64,000 nt of DNA from contig LANB01000001.1 of assembly GCA_000964245.1 (NCBI GenBank), positions 1,826,392 to 1,890,391 on the forward strand, given 5' to 3'. The notes below the pieces were generated by a model that saw only the letters and a list, made by a program, of their open reading frames with translations, was not told the origin of the DNA and searched no databases. Every line of letters starts with the position of its first letter. Position 1 is the first letter of the stretch. The translations under genes and the position numbers were made by a program. This stretch comes from Cellvibrionaceae bacterium 1162T.S.0a.05. Its GTDB lineage: Bacteria; Pseudomonadota; Gammaproteobacteria; Pseudomonadales; Cellvibrionaceae. Of this stretch, positions 40,713 through 48,642 are shown piece by piece.

Positions 40713-41132
40713 CTATGATGCGGCATAGAATATTCTTTCATAAATAATGTAGTTGGTTCCAGGCAATAAACAATCGGTCGAGATTACACGTTTTAATATT
40801 TCATGTTTTCCTGGTTGTTCCTGTTAGCAGTAAGAGAATTTGTTTTCACCCTCAAGGGGTATTGGTTCATATTCTTAATGTGGTCAGTGGTTGGAAGGTT
40901 TTGTTGGCAAAGGGAGTTCATCGCGTTATTCTTCTCCCATTGTTTTAGTAATTAGCAAGAATTTAAATCACGCTTTGTGGTGTCGCTATTTTTTAGTTCA
41001 AGTTCGCCTCATCGGCTCACAACTGGTATGTAAAAAAATCATGTGCCGCCACATAGCAATTTAATTTAGGAGCCCAGTCTACTTTGCAGTCTGGGCGGGA
41101 CTCGCCTGGCGGCGAGCCCCTAATTAAAGGCG
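40713..41132 (+). repeat. Repeat cassette copy 11
   Basis: 420 bp, begins CTATGATGCGG. attC 41051-41138. Promoter-like motif 40904-40932. Short frame open but without ATG/GTG start. Confidence 0.9.
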
Positions 41133-41153
41133 TTATGTGGGTGTAGAAGCTGA

Positions 41154-41435
41154 TTGGAGATTTATAGAATTTTTTACTTATTAGTAGTAATAATTTTAGC
41201 TATGGTTGTACCTTGGGCTTGGTGTACGTATCTGATTATCAAAGGACAGATTCATTATAAAAGAACTTATGGTGTGTATTATACTTTCTTAACAGCGAGC
41301 TTTGAAAAAGAAGATGATTACGTTGCAAAAGAATATAGGAAAAATACTATAAGGGCTGGTATTTATTGTTTTTTATCTTGGTTTGTTGGAATACCAATAA
41401 TTTTATACCTTTATGCATTATCTATTAATATGTAA
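41154..41435 (+). CDS. Cassette 33: small membrane protein
   Basis: 93 aa, two membrane helices (about 6-28 and 67-88) joined by a charged loop (FEKEDDYVAKEYRKN). TTG start without a strong ribosome-binding site, so the start is uncertain. Not recognised. Confidence 0.6.
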   Translation: MEIYRIFYLLVVIILAMVVPWAWCTYLIIKGQIHYKRTYGVYYTFLTASFEKEDDYVAKEYRKNTIRAGIYCFLSWFVGIPIILYLYALSINM

Positions 41436-41441
41436 ACATCC

Positions 41442-41555
41442 ACATAACAAAGCGGTGAACAGGGACATTTTGGCTTCCTTTCCGTTTTGGGTGGCTTCGC
41501 CACTTTACCCAAAACTCCAATCCAGCCAAAATGCCCGTTACTCGCGGCGTTATGT
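41442..41555 (+). other. attC of cassette 33 (family B)
   Basis: Cores ACATAAC and GTTATGT; family B body. Confidence 0.88.
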
Positions 41556-41563
41556 GTAACCCA

Positions 41564-41911
41564 ATGAACGAGCAATGTAATTTTTTTATAGAAGTAAAAG
41601 CTCCAAATGGATTGGATGGCATAGAAAAACATCTTGGAAATTGTAGGCTCCCCGTAGTGCCATATAAATCCAATTTTAACGGTCAGGTAATATTGCGGAG
41701 TAAAGATAGCTCCGCTCTAGAATGGAATATGGACCCAACAGATTCAGATCTGCTTGTTGCAACTGGTTGGTTGGAAATGCCTGTGGAAGAAGCGTGGGTT
41801 TTACTTGGGGATTTGTCTATATCACTAACAGCATCAGGATTTCCATATTCAATCCAGTTAGATGATGAACAAGGTAATAAAAAGTATGGCAGCTCTTTTC
41901 TATGGAGCTAA
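41564..41911 (+). CDS. Cassette 34: hypothetical protein
   Basis: 115 aa, soluble, acidic; contains GWLEMPVEEAWVLLGDLS and FPYSIQLDDEQG. Not recognised. ATG 41564 preferred; another in-frame ATG lies in the core site at 41552. Confidence 0.66.
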   Translation: MNEQCNFFIEVKAPNGLDGIEKHLGNCRLPVVPYKSNFNGQVILRSKDSSALEWNMDPTDSDLLVATGWLEMPVEEAWVLLGDLSISLTASGFPYSIQLDDEQGNKKYGSSFLWS

Positions 41912-41918
41912 AAATTAC

Positions 41919-42045
41919 ACATAACAAACCGCTGTAATCGCGCCTTTGGCGCTGGGACAGCCGTTCCGTTGCTTGCTTATGCGCTTTTCGCTACGCTAGC
42001 GCAACACAATCAACTACAAGGCTGCCCCTAAGCGGAGCGTTATGC
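41919..42045 (+). other. attC of cassette 34 (family E)
   Basis: Cores ACATAAC and GTTATGC; family E body nearly identical to 30424-30550. Confidence 0.88.
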
Positions 42046-42052
42046 ATCACGT

Positions 42053-42469
42053 ATGAATAAATTACTAATATGCCTAATCACGTTAATTTTTATGTCCTGT
42101 GAATCCAATAATTTTACTATGGAGAATCCGGATGATTTCTGTAGAGATCTGCTAAAGAATGGAAATCCTATAGAATTGCGACACTGGTTATTTGATGGCG
42201 TAAGCACTCTGGGAGAGCTTCAAAATAACAAAGAATCAGTAGGTCTTGTAAATCCGGCATACGATTATGGCGCCAAAAATATTTTTGGCATTGAAATCGA
42301 GGAAATTCCCAGTAGTGGTAAAAATACTGGTGAGCTTATCGTAGAATTGCCAGAAGATAGCAGTAGTCGAGAATTAATAATTAAATGGGCTGCCCCAATC
42401 GCATGGGCACAAGGTTTTGAAGCATATAGTGATGTCGGCCAAAAATATATTTATGTAAAATTGGACTAA
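42053..42469 (+). CDS. Cassette 35: lipoprotein
   Basis: 138 aa with lipobox (LIFMSC, Cys at residue 16) and a mature part containing NPIELRHWLFDGVSTLGEL. Not recognised. Its attC right core is damaged (see 42472-42576), so this cassette is probably trapped together with repeat copy 12. Confidence 0.72.
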   Translation: MNKLLICLITLIFMSCESNNFTMENPDDFCRDLLKNGNPIELRHWLFDGVSTLGELQNNKESVGLVNPAYDYGAKNIFGIEIEEIPSSGKNTGELIVELPEDSSSRELIIKWAAPIAWAQGFEAYSDVGQKYIYVKLD

Positions 42470-42471
42470 AT

Positions 42472-42576
42472 GCATAACAAACCGGTCAAGGACGGGACAA
42501 TTTTTCCGTCGCTTCTTTTGTGTTTGTTAACACAAAAGAATCAACTCCAAAATTGCCCCTTACCGGGGTACTATGA
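42472..42576 (+). other. attC of cassette 35 (family C) with damaged right core
   Basis: Left core GCATAAC; right core reads ACTATGA where G is expected before the exchange point. Probably inactive. Confidence 0.8.
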
Positions 42577-43015
42577 GGCGGTATAGAATATTTTTTCATA
42601 AATAATGTAGTTTGTTCCAGGCAATAATAATGTAGTTTGTTCCAGGCAATAAACAATCGGTCGAAATTACTCGCTTCGTGTTTCCATGTTTTCCCGGTTG
42701 TACCTGTCGGCTGTAAGAGAATTCGTTTTCACCCTCAAGGGGTATTGCTTCATATTCTTAACGTGGTCAGCGGTTGGAAAGTGTTATTGGCAAAGGGAGT
42801 TCATCGCGTTATTCTTCTCCCATTGTTTTAGTAATTAGCAAGAATTTAAATCACGCTTTGTGGTGTCGCTATTTTTTAGTTCAGGTTCGCCTCATCGGCT
42901 CACAACTGGTATGTAAAAAAATCATGTGCCGCCACATAGCAATTTAATCTAGGAGCCCAGCCTGCTTTGCAGTCTGGGCGGGACTCGCCTGGCGGCGAGC
43001 CCCTAATTAAAGGCG
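42571..43015 (+). repeat. Repeat cassette copy 12
   Basis: 445 bp: the family unit plus a 26-bp tandem duplication near 42602-42653 (AATGTAGTTTGTTCCAGGCA twice). attC 42934-43021. Promoter-like motif 42787-42815. Short frame open from TTG 42637. Confidence 0.9.
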
Positions 43016-43031
43016 TTATGTGGTAAGCACG

Positions 43032-43361
43032 ATGAAAACGCTTATATTTATATTCTTATTGGCTACAGGTGTATATTCAGTTGGAGAGGAATGTGCCGAC
43101 GAAGGTAAAGAAAAATCAGAGCAGACAATACTTACTAAAATTAAAGAAGCAAGCTATTGCAACGTACAATCTGATTGTGTAGCGGTAAGTTTTAGCTGTC
43201 CGTTTGGTTGCTTTAACGCAATAAATCAACTAGAAAAGGAAAATCTTCAGCTTCTCATAGACAAGCATCATAAAAAGTATAATTCCTGTCCGAGGTGTAT
43301 ATATGAGTGTATTGGTGAGCCGAAGTTAAAGTGCATTAAGAATAAATGTATAACAAAATAA
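43032..43361 (+). CDS. Cassette 37: exported cysteine-rich protein
   Basis: 109 aa with a signal peptide (TLIFIFLLATGVYS) and ten Cys in the mature part (ECADE, CNVQSDC, SCPFGC, CPRCIYEC, KCIKNKC), suggesting five disulfides. Family not named, but similar Cys-spaced small exported proteins are common in proteobacteria. Confidence 0.7.
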   Translation: MKTLIFIFLLATGVYSVGEECADEGKEKSEQTILTKIKEASYCNVQSDCVAVSFSCPFGCFNAINQLEKENLQLLIDKHHKKYNSCPRCIYECIGEPKLKCIKNKCITK

Positions 43362-43365
43362 AACC

Positions 43366-43488
43366 ACATAACAAACCAGTTAACGCCCGGCAGCAAGCTG
43401 CCTCGGACCTCCACTGCGTGGTTCGCTTAAGTGCTTTAATAGCACAACGCAAACCACTCCGTTCCGGCCCGTTACCGGAACGTTAGGT
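43366..43488 (+). other. attC of cassette 37 (family D)
   Basis: Cores ACATAAC and GTTAGGT; family D body. Confidence 0.88.
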
Positions 43489-43499
43489 GCACATTCAAA

Positions 43500-43835
43500 A
43501 TGAAACTGATTTTGTTTTTTTCACTATGTTTCCTTTGTAATAATCTCTACGCGTCTCGTTGCGGTTCTTCAGTTACAATCGAGAATACACTTGACAAGGA
43601 TAAGATAGTAAAGTTCTATGCATTTAACATACAAGAAAACGAAAAAGGGAAAATAAAAAAAGGCTACGACGTAAACTTAACTCTACCATTAAATGTTCCA
43701 GCGAAGTCTAGAGCTAAATATTCATTAATATACAGCTGCATACCTTCTTCAAATTCAACTCTAGAGTTTTACTATAAAACCAAATGGTCACTTAGGCGAA
43801 AGAAAATTGAATATTCATATATTAAAATTCAATAA
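43500..43835 (+). CDS. Cassette 38: exported hypothetical protein
   Basis: 111 aa with signal peptide (LILFFSLCFLCNNLYAS) and a beta-rich, basic mature domain (RCGSSVTIENTLDKD; SLIYSC) with two Cys. Not recognised. Confidence 0.68.
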   Translation: MKLILFFSLCFLCNNLYASRCGSSVTIENTLDKDKIVKFYAFNIQENEKGKIKKGYDVNLTLPLNVPAKSRAKYSLIYSCIPSSNSTLEFYYKTKWSLRRKKIEYSYIKIQ

Positions 43836-43838
43836 GTC

Positions 43839-43928
43839 ACCTAACAAACCAAAGCACTATTCGCCGCGAAAAGCGCGGCGCGGACTCGCTACACGTTGTT
43901 TCGCTCGCCCGTGTTTGGGGCGTTAGCT
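43839..43928 (+). other. attC of cassette 38 (family F)
   Basis: Cores ACCTAAC and GTTAGCT; family F body (CCAAAGCAC...CGTGTTTGG with an inner CGCGAAAAGCGCG hairpin). Confidence 0.86.
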
Positions 43929-43953
43929 GTTCAAAAAAAATGGAGGAAAATAA

Positions 43954-44364
43954 TTGAGTTCTTCAGAAGACCAATTCAATGAATTGTTAGCCCAAGTATA
44001 TGCGAGGTGTAATAAATCACTCAAAGAGTCTGGGAAATTCTATCCCATGGGAATTCTCCTTGAGAAAAACAGCAACGTTGAAGTTCTGCTTGCAGTAGAT
44101 GTGGGTGACACTCTATCCGAGTATCTTAACTATCTCCAAGACGAAATGAAATCTAAGGTGATAGATAGCGATTTTGTAGCTGCTTGCATTGTTTACCCCG
44201 ACTTCGAAAATCGTCAAGCTGTTGTTTATCTTGAGAATAATGAAAATTATTGTTTAAAGGTACATATTCCAGTCATTGCAGGCGAATTACCAAAATTAGA
44301 TATGGCTGGTATGACCACAGATGATGGTGGAATATATATATTCCCTGTTATAGATGACAGCTAA
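43954..44364 (+). CDS. Cassette 39: hypothetical protein
   Basis: 136 aa, soluble, acidic. Contains FYPMGILLEKNSNVEVLLAV and YLENNENYCLKVHIPV, a pattern seen in small proteins of unknown role. TTG start supported by GGAGG 8 bases upstream. Stop overlaps the attC left core. Confidence 0.7.
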   Translation: MSSSEDQFNELLAQVYARCNKSLKESGKFYPMGILLEKNSNVEVLLAVDVGDTLSEYLNYLQDEMKSKVIDSDFVAACIVYPDFENRQAVVYLENNENYCLKVHIPVIAGELPKLDMAGMTTDDGGIYIFPVIDDS

Positions 44365-44448
44365 CAAGCCAAAGCACTTATTGCCGCTAAATACGCGGCA
44401 CGGACTCGCTACACGTTGTTTCGCTCACCCGTGTTTGGGGCGTTATGA
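44359..44448 (+). other. attC of cassette 39 (family F)
   Basis: Cores AGCTAAC and GTTATGA; family F body. Confidence 0.86.
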
Positions 44449-44458
44449 GTAATAAAGT

Positions 44459-44938
44459 ATGAGCCAATATTTGAAAGCTACAGCTTGGGCATCAGGAATT
44501 TATTTGGTTGTACCGGTTGCTTTCCTATTGATGGGTTACGTTGAAATGCAATCGCCCGAATGGGATACAAATGATTCTGGTGCGGTTCAAGGTTTTGCTT
44601 TCATATTTTTAGCCATGTTAAGCGCTCTGGCTTGTGCTGTGGTGGCTTTCCCTCTCATTGCAATGAAGTTACAGCCAAATTTCTCAACCAGAAAGTGGGT
44701 TTATCTAAATGCACTAACGGTATGGTTGGCATCATTCATCGTATCGTGTGTGTTCTGGTATTACGCAGGAGCATCAAGCGCTACCTCTGTCATCAATAAT
44801 GCTTTAGGTTTGTCATTGCTGCTCACAATAATTGGGCTGGTTTTGCTACTTCCCTCAATGTTTATCTGGCTGCGTGTAGCCAAAATTACTCATAACAAGT
44901 TAAGCCAGCAGGACGCCGCAAGCGGCGCCTCTGCTTAA
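44459..44938 (+). CDS. Cassette 40: four-helix membrane protein
   Basis: 159 aa, four membrane segments (about 10-27, 45-68, 82-103, 112-140). The last 14 or so codons, from HNKLSQQ on, run through the attC itself, so the folded attC also encodes the C-terminus. Family not recognised. Confidence 0.72.
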   Translation: MSQYLKATAWASGIYLVVPVAFLLMGYVEMQSPEWDTNDSGAVQGFAFIFLAMLSALACAVVAFPLIAMKLQPNFSTRKWVYLNALTVWLASFIVSCVFWYYAGASSATSVINNALGLSLLLTIIGLVLLLPSMFIWLRVAKITHNKLSQQDAASGASA

Positions 44939-44948
44939 AGCGTTATGC
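44890..44948 (+). other. attC of cassette 40 (59 bp)
   Basis: Classic 59-base size, the shortest in the array: cores TCATAAC and GTTATGC, arms AAGTTAAGCCAGCA and CTGCTTAAAGC, with GCCGCAAGCGGC in the centre. Confidence 0.87.
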
Positions 44949-44963
44949 GTGCAAGGAATTATT

Positions 44964-45251
44964 ATGAGTAAAAAGGAAATAGAATTTTATTTAAAACTAA
45001 CAAAAAGAATCAAATACGCTCCATTCATTTGGCTGGTTTTTATATTAGGTTGCTTATTGAATTCGTTGTTCCAATTTTATCCTAACATTGACGTTTACAT
45101 TTCACTTGTAGCTTCATTCTTTGGCCTAATACTTCTAGGTGAAAGTTACTATAAAGAGACTGATATAGCTAAATGCCAAAAAATAATAGAAAATTTGGTA
45201 AATTCAGACCCTGGATTATTAAAACAAATCAATGCACAAAAAAACGCATAA
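44964..45251 (+). CDS. Cassette 41: small membrane protein
   Basis: 95 aa with two membrane helices (about 20-40 and 45-65) and a helical charged tail. ATG 44964 with AAGGA eight bases before. Not recognised. Confidence 0.68.
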   Translation: MSKKEIEFYLKLTKRIKYAPFIWLVFILGCLLNSLFQFYPNIDVYISLVASFFGLILLGESYYKETDIAKCQKIIENLVNSDPGLLKQINAQKNA

Positions 45252-45386
45252 CAAGGCGCCCAAGTTACTCCGGCCACTGCGTGGCCTCCGCGGGACATTT
45301 GCTGCTTCGTTTCGCTTTGGAGTGGCTACGCCACTTTACTCCAAAGCTACACTACACAACAAATGCCCCTTGGCTTAGTGTTATGT
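45246..45386 (+). other. attC of cassette 41 (family A)
   Basis: Cores GCATAAC and GTTATGT; family A body. Confidence 0.88.
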
Positions 45387-45392
45387 TTAAGT

Positions 45393-45773
45393 ATGAAAAA
45401 ATACCTTCTATTCATATTATTTATATCTAGTGCCTCATCAGCTCACGTTTATGAAGATGAAGACACCATTAACGAGTTGGGTCTCGTAAAATATGAGTCA
45501 GTATATTCTTGTGTGTTCTACCCAGAAGAGGTAAAAAGACGTTTCTATTTTAAGAGAGATAACGAGAATGTTGTTAGTTATGCAGTTGTAGTTAAGGCTC
45601 TTGGGAAATACGATGACTTCTCCCAACAGGAATGTTTGGCAAGCTTATATACAGAAGGCGATACGATCTATTATTTTGATAAAACCGGACACGGTATAGG
45701 CGAAAAAGGATTTATCGTTTTCAGGGGTGATATTCCGGTTGTCGTCGTATTCACGTTAGCTATGTACAGCTAA
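45393..45773 (+). CDS. Cassette 42: exported hypothetical protein
   Basis: 126 aa with a signal peptide (LLFILFISSASSAH) and two Cys in the mature part (YSCVFYPEE, QECLAS). Not recognised. ATG 45393; the earlier in-frame start is inside the attC. Confidence 0.68.
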   Translation: MKKYLLFILFISSASSAHVYEDEDTINELGLVKYESVYSCVFYPEEVKRRFYFKRDNENVVSYAVVVKALGKYDDFSQQECLASLYTEGDTIYYFDKTGHGIGEKGFIVFRGDIPVVVVFTLAMYS

Positions 45774-45774
45774 A

Positions 45775-45897
45775 ACATAACAAGCCGGTGAACTTAAGGC
45801 AGCAAGCTGCCCCGGACCTCCACTGCGTGGTTTGCTTTTGTGCTTTAATAGCACAACGCAAACCACTCCATTCCGGCCCGTTACCGGAACGTTAAGT
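45775..45897 (+). other. attC of cassette 42 (family D)
   Basis: Cores ACATAAC and GTTAAGT; almost identical to the attC at 31494-31616. Confidence 0.88.
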
Positions 45898-45903
45898 GAA
45901 AAT

Positions 45904-46257
45904 ATGAAAAGGTTCTTGGTGTTTTCGATGATGCTTATTTCAGTTTATGTTCAATCTGAGCCAGAGCTTTTGTTATCTATACCGTTAGAATGTACTGAAG
46001 TAAACTCCACATTGTCTAAAGCAAAAATTCCAAATGGGTTTACAATTTCCGTTGTTGAAGCACATATAATTGCAATGCAAACTACCAATATCATTAAGCC
46101 ATGTGCTTCAAAGCTTGAGCAAGTAATACTCTATGATTCTGAAAACTACTATGTTACTAATAGCGTAAATCTACTAAAGAAAAATAGAAACAATTTTCCA
46201 GCAGTAAAAATCAACGGTAAAACTGGTGTTGCAATAAATGACTTCGAAAACACTTAA
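45904..46257 (+). CDS. Cassette 43: exported hypothetical protein
   Basis: 117 aa with a signal peptide (LVFSMMLISVYVQSE) and mature part with two Cys (LECTEVNS, KPCASKLEQ). Not recognised. The stop overlaps the attC left core ACTTAAC. Confidence 0.67.
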   Translation: MKRFLVFSMMLISVYVQSEPELLLSIPLECTEVNSTLSKAKIPNGFTISVVEAHIIAMQTTNIIKPCASKLEQVILYDSENYYVTNSVNLLKKNRNNFPAVKINGKTGVAINDFENT

Positions 46258-46368
46258 CAAATCGCTCAAGGCAGGGACATTTTGGCTTCCTTTCCGTTTA
46301 GTGCATGCCTACGGCATTTTGCACAAAACTCCACTGCAGCCAATATGCCCCTTAGCGAGGCGTTATAT
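46252..46368 (+). other. attC of cassette 43 (family B)
   Basis: Cores ACTTAAC and GTTATAT; family B arms with a different apex. Confidence 0.86.
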
Positions 46369-46381
46369 TTAAGGAGAGTTT

Positions 46382-46816
46382 ATGGAACTTGCAAAATCAA
46401 AAATAGGAGTTGCAGGAATATTCTTGGGTTCCGGAGCACTACTTCTTGCGCTTATCCACTTTTGGGGTGGGCCATTTTCACCTCAACCTACACTTGAAGC
46501 TACTATCGCAGAAAAAGCAGCATCTCTTCGCAAAGCTGCTGTTGATGCCTTAGCGGGTAAAGAAATTGATAAAACATCCAATAAACGTGCTTGGAATATA
46601 GATAGAGTTATTGATCTAATAATTCCAATAATTTCAGTAGCTGCAATAATCTTGGCAGTGTTTAGTTTCATTGGTCGTGAGCCCAAACGGGTTTCAGGTT
46701 GTGCGGCAGTTTTGGGTATAAGTGCTATCGCATTTCAGTTTATTGCTATGTACGCAATGGCATTACTTGTAGTTCTACTTATAGTAGCTGTATTAGGTAG
46801 TATCGGTGGAGGTTAA
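46382..46816 (+). CDS. Cassette 44: membrane protein
   Basis: 144 aa with an N-terminal membrane helix, an Ala-rich helical loop and two to three C-terminal membrane segments, ending VLGSIGGG. Good AAGGAGAG ribosome-binding site. Not recognised. Confidence 0.7.
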   Translation: MELAKSKIGVAGIFLGSGALLLALIHFWGGPFSPQPTLEATIAEKAASLRKAAVDALAGKEIDKTSNKRAWNIDRVIDLIIPIISVAAIILAVFSFIGREPKRVSGCAAVLGISAIAFQFIAMYAMALLVVLLIVAVLGSIGGG

Positions 46817-46939
46817 ATATAACAAGCCAGTCAACGCCCGGCAGCAAGCTGCCTCGGACCTACACTGCGTAGTTTGCTTATGTGCTTTAATAGCACAACG
46901 CAATCCACTCCGTTACGGCCCGTTACTGGGGCGTTATGC
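46817..46939 (+). other. attC of cassette 44 (family D)
   Basis: Cores ATATAAC and GTTATGC; family D body. Confidence 0.88.
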
Positions 46940-46958
46940 TTAAAACTGGAATAGCATT

Positions 46959-47321
46959 ATGGGAAATACAGTTTGGATTTTGAGTGATAGTCAAGATTCT
47001 GATAATTGGGATCACACGCTTCTACTCAATTTTGAAAAGTCATTGAACAAACTCTCAAAAGAAATTGGCGTAGCGAAGATCAGCGATTTTTATGACAATT
47101 CCATTTTGGCAGAGGAATTCGGAGGTGAAATCGAACCCCTATTTACTGACCCTTGTGAACTCGAGAAAGTATTAACTTCTTTGATATTTGCAATTAAAAA
47201 TGGACGGAGTGAAAAGCTTAAAAACGAACCGGAAATTATTGAGGAACTGGAAGACTGTTTATCAAAAGTTGTATCTGCGAAAAATAATGGTGAGAAAGTT
47301 CGTGTTGCAATTGTACCATAA
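46959..47321 (+). CDS. Cassette 45: hypothetical protein
   Basis: 120 aa, acidic, soluble (NTVWILSDSQDSDNWDHTLL start). Not recognised. Unlike most cassettes a few bases separate its stop from the attC. Confidence 0.66.
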   Translation: MGNTVWILSDSQDSDNWDHTLLLNFEKSLNKLSKEIGVAKISDFYDNSILAEEFGGEIEPLFTDPCELEKVLTSLIFAIKNGRSEKLKNEPEIIEELEDCLSKVVSAKNNGEKVRVAIVP

Positions 47322-47327
47322 ACAAAC

Positions 47328-47432
47328 GCATAACAAACCGCTCAAGTCAGGGACAGTTTTTCCGTCGTTCCTTTTGTGGTTGTTACCACAAAAGGTCCAA
47401 CTCCAAAACTGCCCCTTAGCGGGGCGTTAGCT
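47328..47432 (+). other. attC of cassette 45 (family C)
   Basis: Cores GCATAAC and GTTAGCT; family C body, nearly identical to 38624-38728. Confidence 0.88.
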
Positions 47433-47474
47433 TTCCAAGTTCCCCAAAAAAAGTAGACACCTAGGAAATATAAT

Positions 47475-48029
47475 TTGAAGCCTGAAGATTTTATTAAAAA
47501 ACAAATCCATGATGTGAAGGCTTTCAGATCAATTTTGACCACCGAAAGTGATCGAGGGTGTGCTCTTTACGCAACTTCTTATTTAGATAAAGCTTTATCT
47601 GATTTGCTTTATTGCGCCTTAGCTTATGATAAGAATATAGAAAAGGATTTATTTGAGGGAAATGCACCTTTGGCCCAATTTTCAGCTCGAATTAAGTTTT
47701 GCTTTTATCTTGGCAAAATATCTAAGATAGAAAGGCGTGATCTTGATTTATTACGAAAAATCCGTAATGAATTTGCTCATAGCGCTGATGCAATTACCTT
47801 TGAAAATGAGAAAATTAGCAATCAGTGTAGAGAGCTTTCTTTTACATATCACGAAAAAGACACTAGACCAAGGAACCATTTCACTGCGTCTTGTTTAGGT
47901 ATTTTAGCCAATATTCATAGAGAGACACTATTGTGTCAAGCACCACAAATTAAGGAAGATAATCCTCCGAGCGAAAAGCGTATATCTAAAGCACGACAAG
48001 CAATGAAACCTGAGAGTAATGGTGCATAG
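47475..48029 (+). CDS. Cassette 46: MltR-like (DUF4145-type) protein
   Basis: 184 aa, soluble. DRGCALYATSYLDKALSDLL, NAPLAQFSARIKFCFYLG and LLRKIRNEFAH match the MltR-like helical core; it lacks the membrane helix of the 34655 protein. TTG start with TAGGA upstream. Two MltR-like members in one array point to repeated capture of the family. Confidence 0.77.
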   Translation: MKPEDFIKKQIHDVKAFRSILTTESDRGCALYATSYLDKALSDLLYCALAYDKNIEKDLFEGNAPLAQFSARIKFCFYLGKISKIERRDLDLLRKIRNEFAHSADAITFENEKISNQCRELSFTYHEKDTRPRNHFTASCLGILANIHRETLLCQAPQIKEDNPPSEKRISKARQAMKPESNGA

Positions 48030-48032
48030 TTT

Positions 48033-48143
48033 GCCTAACAATCGGCTCAAACCGACCTCCACTGCGTTGCTCATTTTGTGCTTTTCAGCTACGCTGGCAC
48101 AAAACAAACAACTCCGTTCCGGCGGCTTAGCCGGGCGTTAGCA
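48033..48143 (+). other. attC of cassette 46 (D-like)
   Basis: Cores GCCTAAC and GTTAGCA; D-like body (CCGACCTCCACTGCG, CAACTCCGTTCCGGCGG). Left core has one mismatch to the cassette's own start TTAGCT. Confidence 0.82.
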
Positions 48144-48148
48144 CTCAT

Positions 48149-48637
48149 ATGAAAAATCTACCAATTTTATTCATTCTCGTAACCTTTTGTAGTTCAATTA
48201 TGGCGAATCCCTTTACCTATGATATCCAGTATGCAGGTTACGATTTTGATCAATATGATTTGAAAGGCAATGCCAATTACGAAATTTTTGTCAAAGAATT
48301 CCGAGAATTTCCATGGAAAGCCCAGGTTGGGAAAAGCAATGGTGGCTCCGAACCAACTATTTCAGTAAAGAACCAACAATCGAACATAGATCTATGGGTC
48401 TCAGTCATTGGCAGTTCGGATGAATACGCCTATTTAGTTGGCATAGTTCAGCCTAAAAAGGTAAAAACATTATTAGGCTTCGGAAAAGAAAAAGAGGTAC
48501 TTTGGGTGAGCGCCTACGTCTTTGAACAAGCCGAATGGGTAGAGCAGGCATTTAAATTGTATTTTGAGGGTAAAATTGGAGTACTAAATTCAAAATTATC
48601 CGATTTACCGGTATATTTTGAACAAGAGGCTAGGTAG
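48149..48637 (+). CDS. Cassette 47: exported hypothetical protein
   Basis: 162 aa with signal peptide (ILFILVTFCSSIMANP); the mature domain contains KEFREFPWKAQVGKSNGG and YLVGIVQPKKVKTLLGFGKE. Not recognised. Confidence 0.68.
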   Translation: MKNLPILFILVTFCSSIMANPFTYDIQYAGYDFDQYDLKGNANYEIFVKEFREFPWKAQVGKSNGGSEPTISVKNQQSNIDLWVSVIGSSDEYAYLVGIVQPKKVKTLLGFGKEKEVLWVSAYVFEQAEWVEQAFKLYFEGKIGVLNSKLSDLPVYFEQEAR

Positions 48638-48642
48638 TAAAG

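Noticed and set aside
27108-43015. Repeats as insertion sequences or MITEs
   Set aside because: Unit ends fall exactly on cassette exchange points next to attC sites, with no transposase and no target duplications.
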